NCBI RefSeq assembly: GCF_036250695.1
Contig: NZ_CP109427.1
Coordinates: 5,332,001-5,396,000, forward strand
Length of the DNA: 64,000 bases
Direction: 5' to 3'
Source: Streptomyces sp. NBC_01497
GTDB lineage: Bacteria; Actinomycetota; Actinomycetes; Streptomycetales; Streptomycetaceae
Part shown: piece after piece, positions 1-8,962 of the stretch
Layout of the letters: each line of letters begins with the position of its first letter
How positions within the stretch are numbered: position 1 is the stretch's first letter
The notes under the pieces: model-generated
Told to the model about the DNA's origin: nothing
Databases searched by the model: none
What the model saw: the letters and a program-made list of their open reading frames with translations, nothing else
Position numbers and translations under genes: made by a program

Positions 1-420
1 GAGGAGGCGGGGGCGGTCGTACCACCGGTGCTGGAGGGCGACTGGACACCCCTGTCGGGCTACCGTGCGGGCCAGGAGCTGGCCGGCCGGGTGGTCGGCG
101 GAGACACCCGTGCCGGGGCTCCGGCCGTCTCCGCGGTGTTCGTGGCGAACGATCAGATGGCGCTGGGCGTGCAGCGGGCCTTTCGCGAAGCGGGGCTCGC
201 GGTACCGGGCCGGATCGCGCTGGCCGGGTTCGACGACATCCCCGAGGCCGAGTACTTCGCACCACCGCTGACCAGCGTCCGGCAGGATTTCGCCGCCGTC
301 GGCCAGGCAAGTATGCGGCTGCTGCTCAGCCGGATCGAGTCCGGCGGGAGCGGCGCGGGGGACGAGCACGTCCTGATCGAGCCGCGGTTGATCGTTCGCG
401 GCAGCAGCCTTCCGGCCTGA
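1..420 (+). CDS. LacI-family transcriptional regulator, C-terminal part (5' end outside the window)
   Basis: The frame is open from the first base, and 139 residues of the C-terminal effector-binding domain are visible. The stretch AVFVANDQMALGVQRAF followed by IALAGFDDIPEAEYFAPPLT is the usual ligand-pocket and dimer-interface signature of LacI/GalR periplasmic-binding-like domains, and the segment ending in RLIVRGSS is their typical terminus. The DNA-binding helix-turn-helix lies upstream of the window. Its position 75 bp before araB on the same strand makes a local sugar-responsive repressor of the arabinose operon plausible. That role is inferred from position only. The missing N-terminus prevents assignment to a particular subfamily. 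Confidence 0.9.
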   Translation, partial: EEAGAVVPPVLEGDWTPLSGYRAGQELAGRVVGGDTRAGAPAVSAVFVANDQMALGVQRAFREAGLAVPGRIALAGFDDIPEAEYFAPPLTSVRQDFAAVGQASMRLLLSRIESGGSGAGDEHVLIEPRLIVRGSSLPA

Positions 421-495
421 CCGCGTCCCCGCTTCCGGTGAAGCCCGGGCCGACGCCGGGACGGTCCGCGCATTCCGCATGACTGAGAGGGAACG

Positions 496-2175
496 ATGAG
501 CACCGATTCGCCCGCCGTGACCGTCGGTGTCGACTTCGGCACCCTGTCCGGACGCGCCCTGGTCGTCGCCGTCGTCGACGGTACGGAGCTGGGCAGCGCC
601 GTCCACGAGTACACGCACGGCGTGGTGGACAGCGCCCTGCCCGGCGGTGGTCCCGGACTCCCGCCCGACTGGGCTCTCCAGATCCCCCAGGACTGGAGGG
701 ACGTGCTGCGCTTCGCGGTACCCGAGGCACTGCGCGCCGCGGGGGTGCGGCCGGAGCAGGTGATCGGCATCGCCACCGACTTCACCGCCTGCACCGTGCT
801 GCCCACGGCCTCGGACGGCACACCCCTGTGCGAACTGCCCCGCTTCGCCTACCGCCCGCACGCCTACCCGAAACTGTGGCGCCACCACGCCGCCCAGCCC
901 GAGGCCGACCTGATCGTCGAGCGGGCGCGGGAGAGCGGACAGCCGTGGCTGGGCCGCTACGGCGGGAAGATCTCCAGCGAGTGGCAGTACGCCAAGGCAC
1001 TCCAGACGCTGCACGAGGACCCGGGCGTCTACGCGGCGGCCGACCGTTGGATCGAGGCCGCTGACTGGATCGTCTGGCAGCTCACCGGCGCCGAGAGCCG
1101 CAACCCGTGCGCTGCCGGGTACAAGGGCATCCACCAGGACGGCCGGTACCCCGGCGCCGACTACCTGGCCTCCCTGCACCCGGACTTCGCCGGCTTCACC
1201 GCGAAGCTGGAGCATCCGCTCTCCCCTCTGGGTACCCCGGCGGGCGGACTCACACCCGGGGCCGCGGAGTTGACGGGCCTTCCGGCGGGCACGGTGGTGG
1301 CCGTCGGCAACGTCGACGCCCACGTCACGTCGGCGGCCGCGCAGTCCCTTGACCCCGGCAACATGCTGGCCATCATGGGGACCTCCACCTGCCACGTCAT
1401 GAACTCGGACGTACTGGCCGAGGTGCCGGGCATGTGCGGGGTGGTACGCGACGGAGTGGTGCCGGGCCTCTGGGGCTACGAGGCCGGGCAGAGCGGGGTC
1501 GGCGACATCTTCGCCTGGGCAGCGCGCACCGTCGCACCCGAGGGGTACGCCGCCGAGGCCCGGCACCGCGGCATCTCCGTGCACGACCTGCTCACCGAGA
1601 AGGCCGCCGCACAACCGGTAGGAGCGCACGGCCTGTTGGCGCTCGACTGGCACAGTGGCAACCGCTCGGTCCTGGTCGACCACCACCTCTCCGGACTGGT
1701 CGTCGGACTGACGCTCGACACGCGCCCGGAGGACGTCTACCGCGCACTGATCGAAGCCACCGCGTTCGGCACCCGTGTCATCGTCGAGGCATTCGACCGG
1801 GCCGGGGTCCCGGTGACCGAATTCACCGCGGCCGGCGGCCTGTTGAGGAACCGCTTCCTCATGCAGACCTACAGTGACGTACTGGGCCGCCCGGTGCATG
1901 TGCTCAGGTCCGAGCAGGGGCCCGCCCTCGGTTCGGCCATCCACGCCGCCGTCGCCGCCGGTGCGTACCCGGACATCCGTACCGCCTCGGCCGCGATGGG
2001 CTGTCGCGCGAAGCGCGCCTACACCCCGGACCGGGGCAGGTCCGCCGCCTACGACCGCCTCTACGCCGAATACCAGTCCCTGCACGACCACTTCGGGCGG
2101 GACGGCAGCACCGTCATGCACCGCCTGCGGCACCTGCGCGACCAGGCCGTGGCCTCCTCCGCCCAACAACGTTAA
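496..2175 (+). CDS. araB: L-ribulokinase
   Basis: This 559-residue FGGY-type kinase phosphorylates L-ribulose to L-ribulose-5-phosphate in arabinose catabolism. The N-terminus carries the nucleotide-binding opening GVDFGTLSGRALVV. Further on are TDFTACTVLP, the GNVDAHVTSAAA segment, the MGTSTCHV block, and the C-terminal AAGGLLRN region that closes the ATP site. These blocks and the length fit AraB rather than xylulokinase, which is shorter. A GAGAGGGA ribosome site lies just before the ATG. araD starts 41 bp downstream and araA overlaps araD, so the three form one operon in the order B-D-A. The cytoplasmic pathway ends in D-xylulose-5-phosphate. Confidence 0.95.
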   Translation: MSTDSPAVTVGVDFGTLSGRALVVAVVDGTELGSAVHEYTHGVVDSALPGGGPGLPPDWALQIPQDWRDVLRFAVPEALRAAGVRPEQVIGIATDFTACTVLPTASDGTPLCELPRFAYRPHAYPKLWRHHAAQPEADLIVERARESGQPWLGRYGGKISSEWQYAKALQTLHEDPGVYAAADRWIEAADWIVWQLTGAESRNPCAAGYKGIHQDGRYPGADYLASLHPDFAGFTAKLEHPLSPLGTPAGGLTPGAAELTGLPAGTVVAVGNVDAHVTSAAAQSLDPGNMLAIMGTSTCHVMNSDVLAEVPGMCGVVRDGVVPGLWGYEAGQSGVGDIFAWAARTVAPEGYAAEARHRGISVHDLLTEKAAAQPVGAHGLLALDWHSGNRSVLVDHHLSGLVVGLTLDTRPEDVYRALIEATAFGTRVIVEAFDRAGVPVTEFTAAGGLLRNRFLMQTYSDVLGRPVHVLRSEQGPALGSAIHAAVAAGAYPDIRTASAAMGCRAKRAYTPDRGRSAAYDRLYAEYQSLHDHFGRDGSTVMHRLRHLRDQAVASSAQQR

Positions 2176-2216
2176 CGCTCACAAGTCACCCTCACACTTA
2201 CGAGGTCAGTCCTGTC

Positions 2217-2927
2217 ATGAGTGGTTCTCGGTCCCCGGCCCTCCCCGCCGCGGCGTCGCTGAAGCAGGAAGTCAGTGAGCTGCATCAGGAACTCGTGCGC
2301 TACAACCTGGTGGTCTGGACCGCCGGGAACGTCTCCGGGCGGGTTCCCGGCCACGACCTGTTCGTCATCAAACCCAGCGGCGTCGCCTACGATCAGCTCA
2401 CACCCGACGTGATGATCGTGTGCGACCTTGACGGTGAGGTCGTCGAGGGCGGACTGTCGCCCTCGTCGGACACCGCCGCACACGCCTACGTCTACCGGCA
2501 CATGCCCGACGTCGGCGGAGTAGTGCACACGCATTCCACCTACGCCTGCGCCTGGGCGGCGCGCGGCGAGCCCGTGCCGTGCGTGCTCACCGCCATGGCC
2601 GACGAGTTCGGTGACGAGATTCCGGTCGGCCCCTTCGCCCTGATCGGCGACGACTCCATCGGACAGGGCATCGTCACCACCCTGGCCGGGCACCGTTCGC
2701 CGGCCGTGCTGATGCAGAACCATGGCGTGTTCACCATCGGCAAGGACGCGCGCGCCGCTGTCAAGGCCGCGGTCATGTGCGAGGACGTGGCCCGCAGCGT
2801 GCACATCTCCCGTCAGCTCGGCGAGCCGCTACCCATAGACCCCGGCGATGTCGACCGGCTCCACGCGCGGTACCAGAACGTCTACGGCCAGCCCGTACCC
2901 ACCACTGACCGAGGAGAGCGTCCATGA
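2217..2927 (+). CDS. araD: L-ribulose-5-phosphate 4-epimerase
   Basis: This 236-residue class II aldolase/epimerase-fold enzyme converts L-ribulose-5-phosphate to D-xylulose-5-phosphate. Visible features are [10 protein letters not shown] near residue 32, [12 protein letters not shown], a [27 protein letters not shown] block supplying the zinc histidines, and the QNHGVFTIG segment that carries a further metal-binding histidine. Length and motif order match AraD/fuculose aldolase family members, and the araB and araA neighbours decide the substrate. The gene ends with ATGA, sharing four bases with araA, so translation is probably coupled. Confidence 0.94.
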   Translation: MSGSRSPALPAAASLKQEVSELHQELVRYNLVVWTAGNVSGRVPGHDLFVIKPSGVAYDQLTPDVMIVCDLDGEVVEGGLSPSSDTAAHAYVYRHMPDVGGVVHTHSTYACAWAARGEPVPCVLTAMADEFGDEIPVGPFALIGDDSIGQGIVTTLAGHRSPAVLMQNHGVFTIGKDARAAVKAAVMCEDVARSVHISRQLGEPLPIDPGDVDRLHARYQNVYGQPVPTTDRGERP

Positions 2928-4426
2928 CGGCGACCGCCGAACGTGAGGTGTGGTTCCTCACCGGAAGCCAGGGACTGTACGGGGAGGAGACGCTGCGCCA
3001 GGTCGCCGAGCAGTCCAGCAGCATCTGCGAGGAGCTCGCGAGTGCGGACGGCCCTGTGCGGGTGGTGTGGAAGCCGGTCGTCACCGACGCCTCGGCGATC
3101 ACGGACGCGATGCTCTCGGCCAACTCCGATGCGCGGTGCGTCGGCCTCATCGCCTGGATGCACACGTTCTCCCCGGCGAAGATGTGGATCGCCGCGCTCG
3201 ACCTGCTGCGCAAACCACTTCTGCACCTGCACACGCAGGCCAATGTCGAACTGCCCTGGTCCAGCATCGACATGGACTTCATGAACCTCAACCAGGCCGC
3301 CCACGGCGACCGAGAGTTCGGCTACGTCCAGTCCAGGATCGGCGTGCCCCGGAAGACCGTGGCCGGCCACGTGTCCGATCCGGCGGTGATCCACCGGATC
3401 CACGCCTGGATGCGGGCCGCGCTGGGCTTCGATGCCCTGCGCACCCTGCGCGTGGCCCGCTTCGGCGACAACATGCGCGACGTCGCCGTCACCGAGGGCG
3501 ACAAGGTCGAAGCGCAACTGCGGTTCGGCGTCTCGGTCAACACCTACGGGGTCAACGACCTCGTGGAGATGATCGACGCGATCGACGACGCGGCGGCGGG
3601 TGAGCTGGCCTCGGAGTACGCCCGTACCTACAAGACCGTACCCGAGCTGGCGAGCGACGGGAGCCGCCATGAGGCCCTGCGCTATGCGGCTCGCATGGAG
3701 CTGGGGCTGCGCGCTTTCCTCGACTCCGGCGGATTCCGTGCCTTCACGACCAACTTCGAGGATCTGGGTGGGTTGCGACAACTGCCCGGCATCGCGGTGC
3801 AGCGGCTGATGGCGGACGGCTACGGATTCGGTGCCGAAGGCGATTGGAAGACCGCCGCTCTGCTCCGTACCGTGAAGGTGATGGGCGCCGACCGACCCGG
3901 CGGCAGTTCGTTCATGGAGGATTACACCTACCACCTGGTCTCCGGGCAGGAGCTGATCCTCGGGGCCCACATGCTCGAAGTCTGTCCGACCATCGCGGCC
4001 GACCCACCGCGTTGCGAGATCCACCCGCTGTCCATCGGCGGCCGAGAGGACCCCGTCCGCCTGGTCTTCGACGCCCGGCCCGGCCCGGCGGTGGTGGTGG
4101 GACTCGCCGACGTCGGCGACCGCTTCCGGCTGGTCGCCAACCAGATCGAGGTGGTGCCGCCTGCCGAGCCGCTGCCGGCCCTTCCGGTGGCGCGGGCGGT
4201 CTGGAGGCCGGAGCCGGACCTGCGCACGTCCACCGAGGCCTGGCTGACCGCCGGCGGTCCCCACCACACCGTGCTGTCCACGGCGGTCGGTGCCGAGGAA
4301 CTGGCCGACCTCGCCGACATGCTCCGCACCGAACTCCTCTTCATCGACCGGACCACCGAGGTGAGGCAGTTCGCCAAGGAGATCCGCTGGAACCAGGCGT
4401 ACTACCGCCTCGCAGGGGGGTTGTGA
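2924..4426 (+). CDS. araA: L-arabinose isomerase
   Basis: This 500-residue enzyme isomerises L-arabinose to L-ribulose, the first step of the pathway encoded here. The sequence opens with [17 protein letters not shown], characteristic of AraA. It continues with [12 protein letters not shown], the [29 protein letters not shown] block, and [13 protein letters not shown], which contains catalytic and manganese-binding residues of the family. [11 protein letters not shown] follows near the C-terminus, and the length is typical. The start codon overlaps the araD stop. A weak inverted repeat (CGGCCGT at 4429-4435, ACGGCCG at 4452-4458) just after the stop may help terminate the operon. Confidence 0.96.
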   Translation: MTATAEREVWFLTGSQGLYGEETLRQVAEQSSSICEELASADGPVRVVWKPVVTDASAITDAMLSANSDARCVGLIAWMHTFSPAKMWIAALDLLRKPLLHLHTQANVELPWSSIDMDFMNLNQAAHGDREFGYVQSRIGVPRKTVAGHVSDPAVIHRIHAWMRAALGFDALRTLRVARFGDNMRDVAVTEGDKVEAQLRFGVSVNTYGVNDLVEMIDAIDDAAAGELASEYARTYKTVPELASDGSRHEALRYAARMELGLRAFLDSGGFRAFTTNFEDLGGLRQLPGIAVQRLMADGYGFGAEGDWKTAALLRTVKVMGADRPGGSSFMEDYTYHLVSGQELILGAHMLEVCPTIAADPPRCEIHPLSIGGREDPVRLVFDARPGPAVVVGLADVGDRFRLVANQIEVVPPAEPLPALPVARAVWRPEPDLRTSTEAWLTAGGPHHTVLSTAVGAEELADLADMLRTELLFIDRTTEVRQFAKEIRWNQAYYRLAGGL

Positions 4427-5160
4427 ACCGGCCGTTCGTGCGGGACGCCGGACGGCCGCGTGCGCCCTGCCGCCGTGCCCGACACACCGGCGGCGCCTTC
4501 CACGTGTTCCCCCCGCACCACCCCTGACCTGGCGGCATCCCCGGATCCCCGGCAGCTGACCGACCGGGTGGTGCCACAGGCTCACCGTCGCCGCCTCCCA
4601 GGTCATCCAGCGGCGGCTCTGTTGCTTGCACCGCGTCGGATCGCCGACCGCCGACTCCCCCATTCACCCGCGATGGATGTCCTCCCGCGGGTGCGGGCCG
4701 GCGCCGTCCGGGTACGGGCCGGTCGGGTCGCGGCAGTGTGCCGCGCCCGCGGCGCACGCGCTCGCCGCCGTCGCGGCGAAGGGGGCCCAAGAGGGGGCCG
4801 GGGCACGGATCGGCCCCTTGTGCGGGACGAAGAGACGGGCCGAGAAGGCGAGTTGATGTTCCTGGGGGACGGGGCGCTCCCGACGGGCACCCGCTGCGTA
4901 CGTACGGCTCGCGTTCATCCGGCCGCTGGGCGGCGGGGTCGAGTGGTCGACGGCACCCGCGCGCGTCACCGTGCTGCCGTCGTACGAACGGCCCCGCGCG
5001 GTCGGCGTCGCTTGTTGTCCGCACCACGTCGTCCGGCAGCGGGACGGCAAGACCCACTGCCGGGACGGTAATGCGCGGATCTGTCGGTGAGGGGTGGAGC
5101 GGTGCCGCCGTGGGGGAGGGAGGCCGGGCGGGCCGCCGGGGCGGCGCCGCCCGTGCGGCC
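4427..5160. other. 734-bp gene-free interval between araA and the CDP-alcohol phosphotransferase gene
   Basis: Very G+C-rich sequence between a rightward and a leftward gene. Open frames exist on both strands, but their translations are Arg/Pro/Gly-rich with no recognisable domain or plausible ribosome site. Beyond the weak inverted repeat next to araA, I see no supported gene or RNA. It may be a decayed region. Confidence 0.6.
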
Positions 5161-5928
5161 TCAGCGCAGGCGCGAGGAGTTCATGATCGACGCCAGGTGG
5201 GCGACCACCATGACCCAGCTCACGGCGGCGATGGCCGCGACCGCGATGCGGGTCGGCTCCGTGCTGTTCATGGCCGCGTCCACGATCGCCACCGCGAGCA
5301 GGAGCAGCGAGGCCTCGATGCCGTTCGTGATGCGGTGGATCTTGAAGGCGGAGCCGATACGGCGGGCGAAGGCGATCGACTGTGCGCGCGGCGCCGTCGA
5401 CTCCTCGCTCGCGACGGCGAGCCCGCGGCGCGCGCGTGCCACGTCCACCAGGTCCGTGGAAGCTTTCAGCAGGACGATGCCGAGTGCGGCGGCCAGGCCG
5501 ACGGACACCCAGAGGTCCGAACCGCCGCGCGCCGCGCGGAAGCCGGCGCCGATGAGCAGGGCCGCGTCCGCCAAGTAGGCGCCCAGGCGGTCGACATAGA
5601 TGCCGACCGCGCTGTTCTGGCCCTTCCAGCGCGCCACTTCGCCGTCCACGCAGTCGAACAGCAGGAAAAGCTGGAAGAGGATGGCGGCGAGCAGCGCCCC
5701 GAGCAGCCCGGGGATGAGAAGCGCCACACCGGCCAGGACGCCGCAGACCACCATCGTCCAGGTGAGCGAGTTCGGTGTGACGCGTGTGCGGACGAGCTGG
5801 CGCGTGGCGTGCAGCGAGATGGTCCGCATGTACATGCGTCCCGCCCAGTGCTCGCCGTTGCGGCTCGCCAGCTTCGCGTTCGGCTGGCAGACCTCGCGCA
5901 GTTCCGCCAATGCCGGAGCAGTCGTCAT
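5161..5928 (-). CDS. CDP-alcohol phosphatidyltransferase family membrane protein
   Basis: A polytopic membrane protein of 255 residues when started at the ATG giving MTTAPALAELREVC; a longer start at 6015 lacks family-like sequence. The family transfers a phosphoalcohol from a CDP-activated donor. The core motif is visible as DCVDGEVARW, then a Gly eight residues after the AR pair and an Asp four residues later in GIYVDRLGAYLAD. The canonical motif ends with another Asp four residues on, but this protein has Ala there. Hydrophobic helices flank the motif and fill the C-terminal half. Which alcohol it uses cannot be told. The gene stands alone, with its promoter side facing the SsgA-like gene. 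Confidence 0.85.
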   Translation of the reverse strand: MTTAPALAELREVCQPNAKLASRNGEHWAGRMYMRTISLHATRQLVRTRVTPNSLTWTMVVCGVLAGVALLIPGLLGALLAAILFQLFLLFDCVDGEVARWKGQNSAVGIYVDRLGAYLADAALLIGAGFRAARGGSDLWVSVGLAAALGIVLLKASTDLVDVARARRGLAVASEESTAPRAQSIAFARRIGSAFKIHRITNGIEASLLLLAVAIVDAAMNSTEPTRIAVAAIAAVSWVMVVAHLASIMNSSRLR

Positions 5929-6074
5929 CTCGGTGTTCCCTCTCGCCCAGCCGACCCGTGTCGCCCAAAGGGTAGATGACCACCTGGTGTCCTTCCTCGG
6001 CCACCTGCTGTTCATTCACGCAGCGCCGACGGTGTCGTCACACGACGTCAGGAACAGTGCCGCCGTGTGACATG

Positions 6075-6566
6075 TCACTCCCCGGCGTCCTGGCAGCCCG
6101 ATTCGTCCGACGGCCACGGGTCCCGCAGCCACAGGTCGTCGGCCGGTGTGGGGGCGAGCAGCGCGGCCAGGCCCTCGTCGATGCCGAGCCGCGCCGCTTC
6201 GGTGCCGGGCGCGACGGCCAGCAGTGTGCGCTCCAGCCAGGTGTACACGGCGTCCAGCGGCGCCTGGAGCAGCGCTTCCCCGTCCGGTGAGGTCAGGGCG
6301 AGGCAGATCACGCCCCGGCCGTCGACGCGCGTGGGCCAGATCCGTACGTCACCGTGGCCGCACGGCCGGAACACGCCCTCCACCATCAGTTCCCGCGCGA
6401 AGGTCCAGTGCACCGGGTTCGGCGAGTGGATGTGGAAGGCGACGTGGACCGCGTACGGGTCCGTCGTCCGGTACGTCAGCCTGGCCGGCACGGCGACGCT
6501 GTGCTCCGGCGACAGGACCAGGTCGATGTCGAGTTCCCGTTCCACGACGGTGTTGGTGACGCCCAT
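6075..6566 (-). CDS. SsgA-family sporulation/cell-division regulator
   Basis: A 163-residue SsgA-like protein (SALP), a family restricted to morphologically complex actinobacteria that controls septum placement and spore-wall events. Family features are the N-terminal ELDIDLVL with AVPARLTYRTTDPYAVHVAFHI, then VHWTFARELMVEGV, GDVRIWP, and LALTSPDGEALLQ with the following FL/VY-type segment. The C-terminus adds about 35 residues ending in DPWPSDESG, longer than SsgB. Which SALP paralogue it is cannot be settled by eye. It is the clearest single indicator in the window of a Streptomyces-like host. Confidence 0.92.
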   Translation of the reverse strand: MGVTNTVVERELDIDLVLSPEHSVAVPARLTYRTTDPYAVHVAFHIHSPNPVHWTFARELMVEGVFRPCGHGDVRIWPTRVDGRGVICLALTSPDGEALLQAPLDAVYTWLERTLLAVAPGTEAARLGIDEGLAALLAPTPADDLWLRDPWPSDESGCQDAGE

Positions 6567-6905
6567 GGTGTCCGTCCTCTCCCACGTTCGGCCCCGGGAC
6601 CGGTTGTCCGGACGCCGTACTGGAGAGAGCGGGTCGTCCCGCGGTCATGACGCGACTTCTTCAAGATTTTTTGCGCCACCGCGTCGGAGCCGGGGCAGGA
6701 CGGGCGCGGAGGTGCCTCGGGCGTGGGCGAGTGGCAGGCTCAGGGAGCTCCGGGGAGAGGTGCCGGCCGGGGATGGTCAGCCGTCCGCCCGGAGCCCCGC
6801 AGCGCTGGACCCTGCCCGCTCCGGGCGGCACGCCGGGGCCGAGGCTCGCGCCGGGCCGGCCCCGCGGCTCGGCGCAGGAACCCCTGGGCGTTGCCGGGCC
6901 CGGCC

Positions 6906-7293
6906 TCAGTTGTTGACGGGAATCCCGAGAGTGGGACGCGTCGCCAGATCTCCGGAGGTGTTGACGGTCACCCCAGGCGTGACTCCCGCCGGCCTGCACG
7001 GAGCCGATGACGACGTCCTGGCCGGAGGAGGTGCCGTGGACCTGCACGCTCTGTTCGGCCGCGATCGGCGTGGTGGTGCAGGTCCCGGGAGCCTCCTTGG
7101 CGCCGGAGGACGTGCTGCTGCCCTTCGAGCAGACGACGTAGGAGGTGTGGTCACCCTTGGAGCAGACCTGGATGCCGCCCTTCGAAACCACCGGTGCCGC
7201 GGAGGCGTGTCCGGCCCCGCACAACGTCGTCGCGGCGGCCGCGAGACAGGCTCCGAAAAGCACGCCACGGCGTCTGAGGACATCACTGGGCAA
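6906..7293 (-). pseudogene. Small secreted protein with an apparent frameshift
   Basis: A TTG start at 7293, ten bases after AGGAGG, opens a frame with LRRRGVLFGACLAAAATTL and an Ala-rich cleavage region ending HASAA, a good Sec signal peptide. The mature part begins VVSKGGIQVCSKGDHTSYVV and carries a Cys in PGTCTTTP. After GSVQAGG the frame runs into unrelated Arg/Ser-rich sequence. The frame one base off instead continues VTPGVTVNTSGDLATRPT and stops at 6906. Joining the two gives a product of about 129 residues that resembles small exported Streptomyces proteins of unknown role. The break lies near 6983-6986 and could be a true mutation or a sequencing error. Confidence 0.6.
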
Positions 7294-7765
7294 CGCGATG
7301 AACCCTCCTGGTGGCGTGTCCCCGCTCGCGGAGATCTCCCGGAGGGGAGCCGGCTCACGGTCGCAATGCACAACAGATTAGACGCGCGCACCGGGAGGGA
7401 GGGCGCGGTCGGCGCCGGTGGTGTCCACTGGGGCGACTCCTCTGCCTGGAAGGGCAATTGACGTCTGTCCGGTCTTGAGTTCTCCGCGATTCTGGACGGT
7501 TGCGCGGACGCGTCGCGGTGCGGCTGCGTCGAGCCTTCTCCCCGTCACGTCGTGGGCGGATCTTCGTTCCTCCACGGCATCACGGCATCACGGCATCACG
7601 GCATCACGGCATCACGGGGTAGCCACCAGATGGGTATGAGGCCCGGACACAGGGACGCTTGAGGCGACACTCAAGCATCTCCCGGTTGCCTGCCGCGTAC
7701 CGAGCCCGATCTGCTGAGGAAAAGTGAGTTCGTTATGACGGCACTGTTCTACTTTGTGGTGCGGG
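7294..7765. other. Intergenic region with a short tandem repeat and a small hairpin
   Basis: Holds the promoter side of the leftward secreted-protein gene, five copies of an 8-bp repeat (7578-7617), and a perfect 7-bp inverted repeat GCTTGAG/CTCAAGC at 7657-7663 and 7670-7676 with a six-base loop. A short open frame at 7735-7788 follows an AGGAAAAG-like ribosome site but quickly stops. It may be the decayed start of the adjacent aldo/keto reductase pseudogene. No intact gene is seen. Confidence 0.55.
7578..7617. repeat. Five perfect tandem copies of an 8-bp unit
   Basis: The unit CATCACGG is repeated five times without mismatch and is preceded by a partial copy (CACGG, 7573-7577). It lies in non-coding sequence upstream of a pseudogene. 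Such a short perfect repeat is prone to slippage. Confidence 0.95.
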
Positions 7766-8310
7766 CCTTTCGGAGACAGGGTCGGTAGTCTGCTGTCGGG
7801 CGAGGACCGTGATTCCTTCGTCCTGTCCAGCAAGGTGGGGCGCGTCATCCTTCACGAGGTCGGGAGCGAAAATCGTGACCTGGACGAAAAGGGAGATCTT
7901 CGCCGACGGCAACAAGAACAGGATTCTCCACGAGCGGACGGCTGCGGCGACGGAGTGGTCCATCGAGGGGAGTCTCAAGCGGTGGGACGTGGACCGGATC
8001 GATATCCTCCGGGTGCACGATATCGCCCAGGAATTCCACGGGGACGCGTGGCTCGGCAGGTTCGAGGAGGCACGCACGGGTGCGTATCGCGTGCCGGCCC
8101 GTCTGCGCGACGAGGGCGTGATCAAAGCACGGGGTCCCGGTGTCCATCGCACCGAACCCATCGAACTGACGTCGGCACCGGACGAACCGCGACCGGACGG
8201 TTTCCTGCCGACGGGCCGTTACAGCCTGCTGGACCACGAACACGCCCAGCGGCGTCTGTTGCCCATGGCGCAGGAGCAGGGCGTGCGCAGGGTGGGAATG
8301 TCCTGGGGGC
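7766..8310 (+). pseudogene. Aldo/keto reductase remnant (D-threo-aldose 1-dehydrogenase type), frameshifted and truncated
   Basis: Two frames together read like the middle of an aldo/keto reductase. The first gives FGDRVGSLL then RDSFVLSSKVGRVIL. Near 7893-7899 the reading moves one frame, giving FADGNKNRIL, SIEGSLKRWDVDRIDILRVHD, EFHGDAWLGRFEEAR and LRDEGVIKA. GRYSLLDHEHAQRRLLP follows, a typical late segment of this subfamily. About 55 N-terminal residues with the catalytic Asp/Tyr and about 90 C-terminal residues with the cofactor-phosphate site are absent. It is therefore a pseudogene. Its end abuts the SRPBCC gene, which probably marks a deletion or insertion junction. Confidence 0.75.
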
Positions 8311-8347
8311 CTCGCGGTCGTCCCCCACATCTCGGAGGAGAACACCC

Positions 8348-8764
8348 ATGGCCTCGACCTCGGTGAGCAAGATCGTGTCGGCGGAGCCGGGACGAGTATG
8401 GCAACTCGTCGGCGGGTTCGGTTCGCTGCCTGACTGGCTGCCGTACATCACCGGCAGCACGCTGGAAGCGGGAGGACGCAGGCGGCGACTGTCCAACCCC
8501 GACGGGGACACCATCGTGGAGCGGCTGGTGGACTACGACGACGTACGGATGAACTACAGCTACGCCATCGTCGAAGCACCCTTCCCCGTCGTCGACTACC
8601 TCTCCAACCTGCGGGTTTATCCGGTGACTTCCGATCCGCGGAAGGCGGAGGTGCAGTGGTCGGGGCGGTTCGTCCCGCAGGGCGCGACCGACGACGAGGT
8701 CGTCGCTCTCTTCACCGGGATCTACACCGACGGTCTCGACGCTCTCCGGCAGACGCTGGGCTGA
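8348..8764 (+). CDS. SRPBCC (Bet v1-like/polyketide cyclase-type) family protein
   Basis: A 138-residue protein with the START/Bet v1-like helix-grip fold pattern: STSVSKIVSAEPGRVWQLVGGFGSLPDWLPYITGS at the start, a central charged beta region, and a C-terminal helix with VVALFTGIYTDGLDALRQTL. The ATG at 8348 follows GGAGG by eight bases, which decides the start. The family binds hydrophobic ligands, and members include aromatases and stress proteins. No partner biosynthetic genes are present, so no substrate can be named. It lies directly after the aldo/keto reductase remnant and appears monocistronic. Confidence 0.85.
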   Translation: MASTSVSKIVSAEPGRVWQLVGGFGSLPDWLPYITGSTLEAGGRRRRLSNPDGDTIVERLVDYDDVRMNYSYAIVEAPFPVVDYLSNLRVYPVTSDPRKAEVQWSGRFVPQGATDDEVVALFTGIYTDGLDALRQTLG

Positions 8765-8962
8765 GCCGATGCCTGGGTGACGAAGTGAACTCATGAGCGG
8801 CGTGAAGTGGCGCGCCGCCCATGACCGGGTGCCGGGCAGCCTGCGCCCCCGGCACACCGGGCGGCGTGCCGGGGCGGAGAAGTGTTCCGCACCGGGGCGG
8901 AGTCGCGTTCCTCCGAGGACCTGCGGTCAGCCGAGGGCCCGCGGCCGGTCGGGGACCCGCGC

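Noticed and set aside
2882..4663. A 593-codon leftward frame antisense to araA
   Set aside because: araA on the other strand has all family motifs and operon overlap; the antisense translation has none.
4460..5071. A 203-codon rightward frame after araA
   Set aside because: Arg/Ala/Pro-rich, no domain, no ribosome site and no matching codon-position bias.
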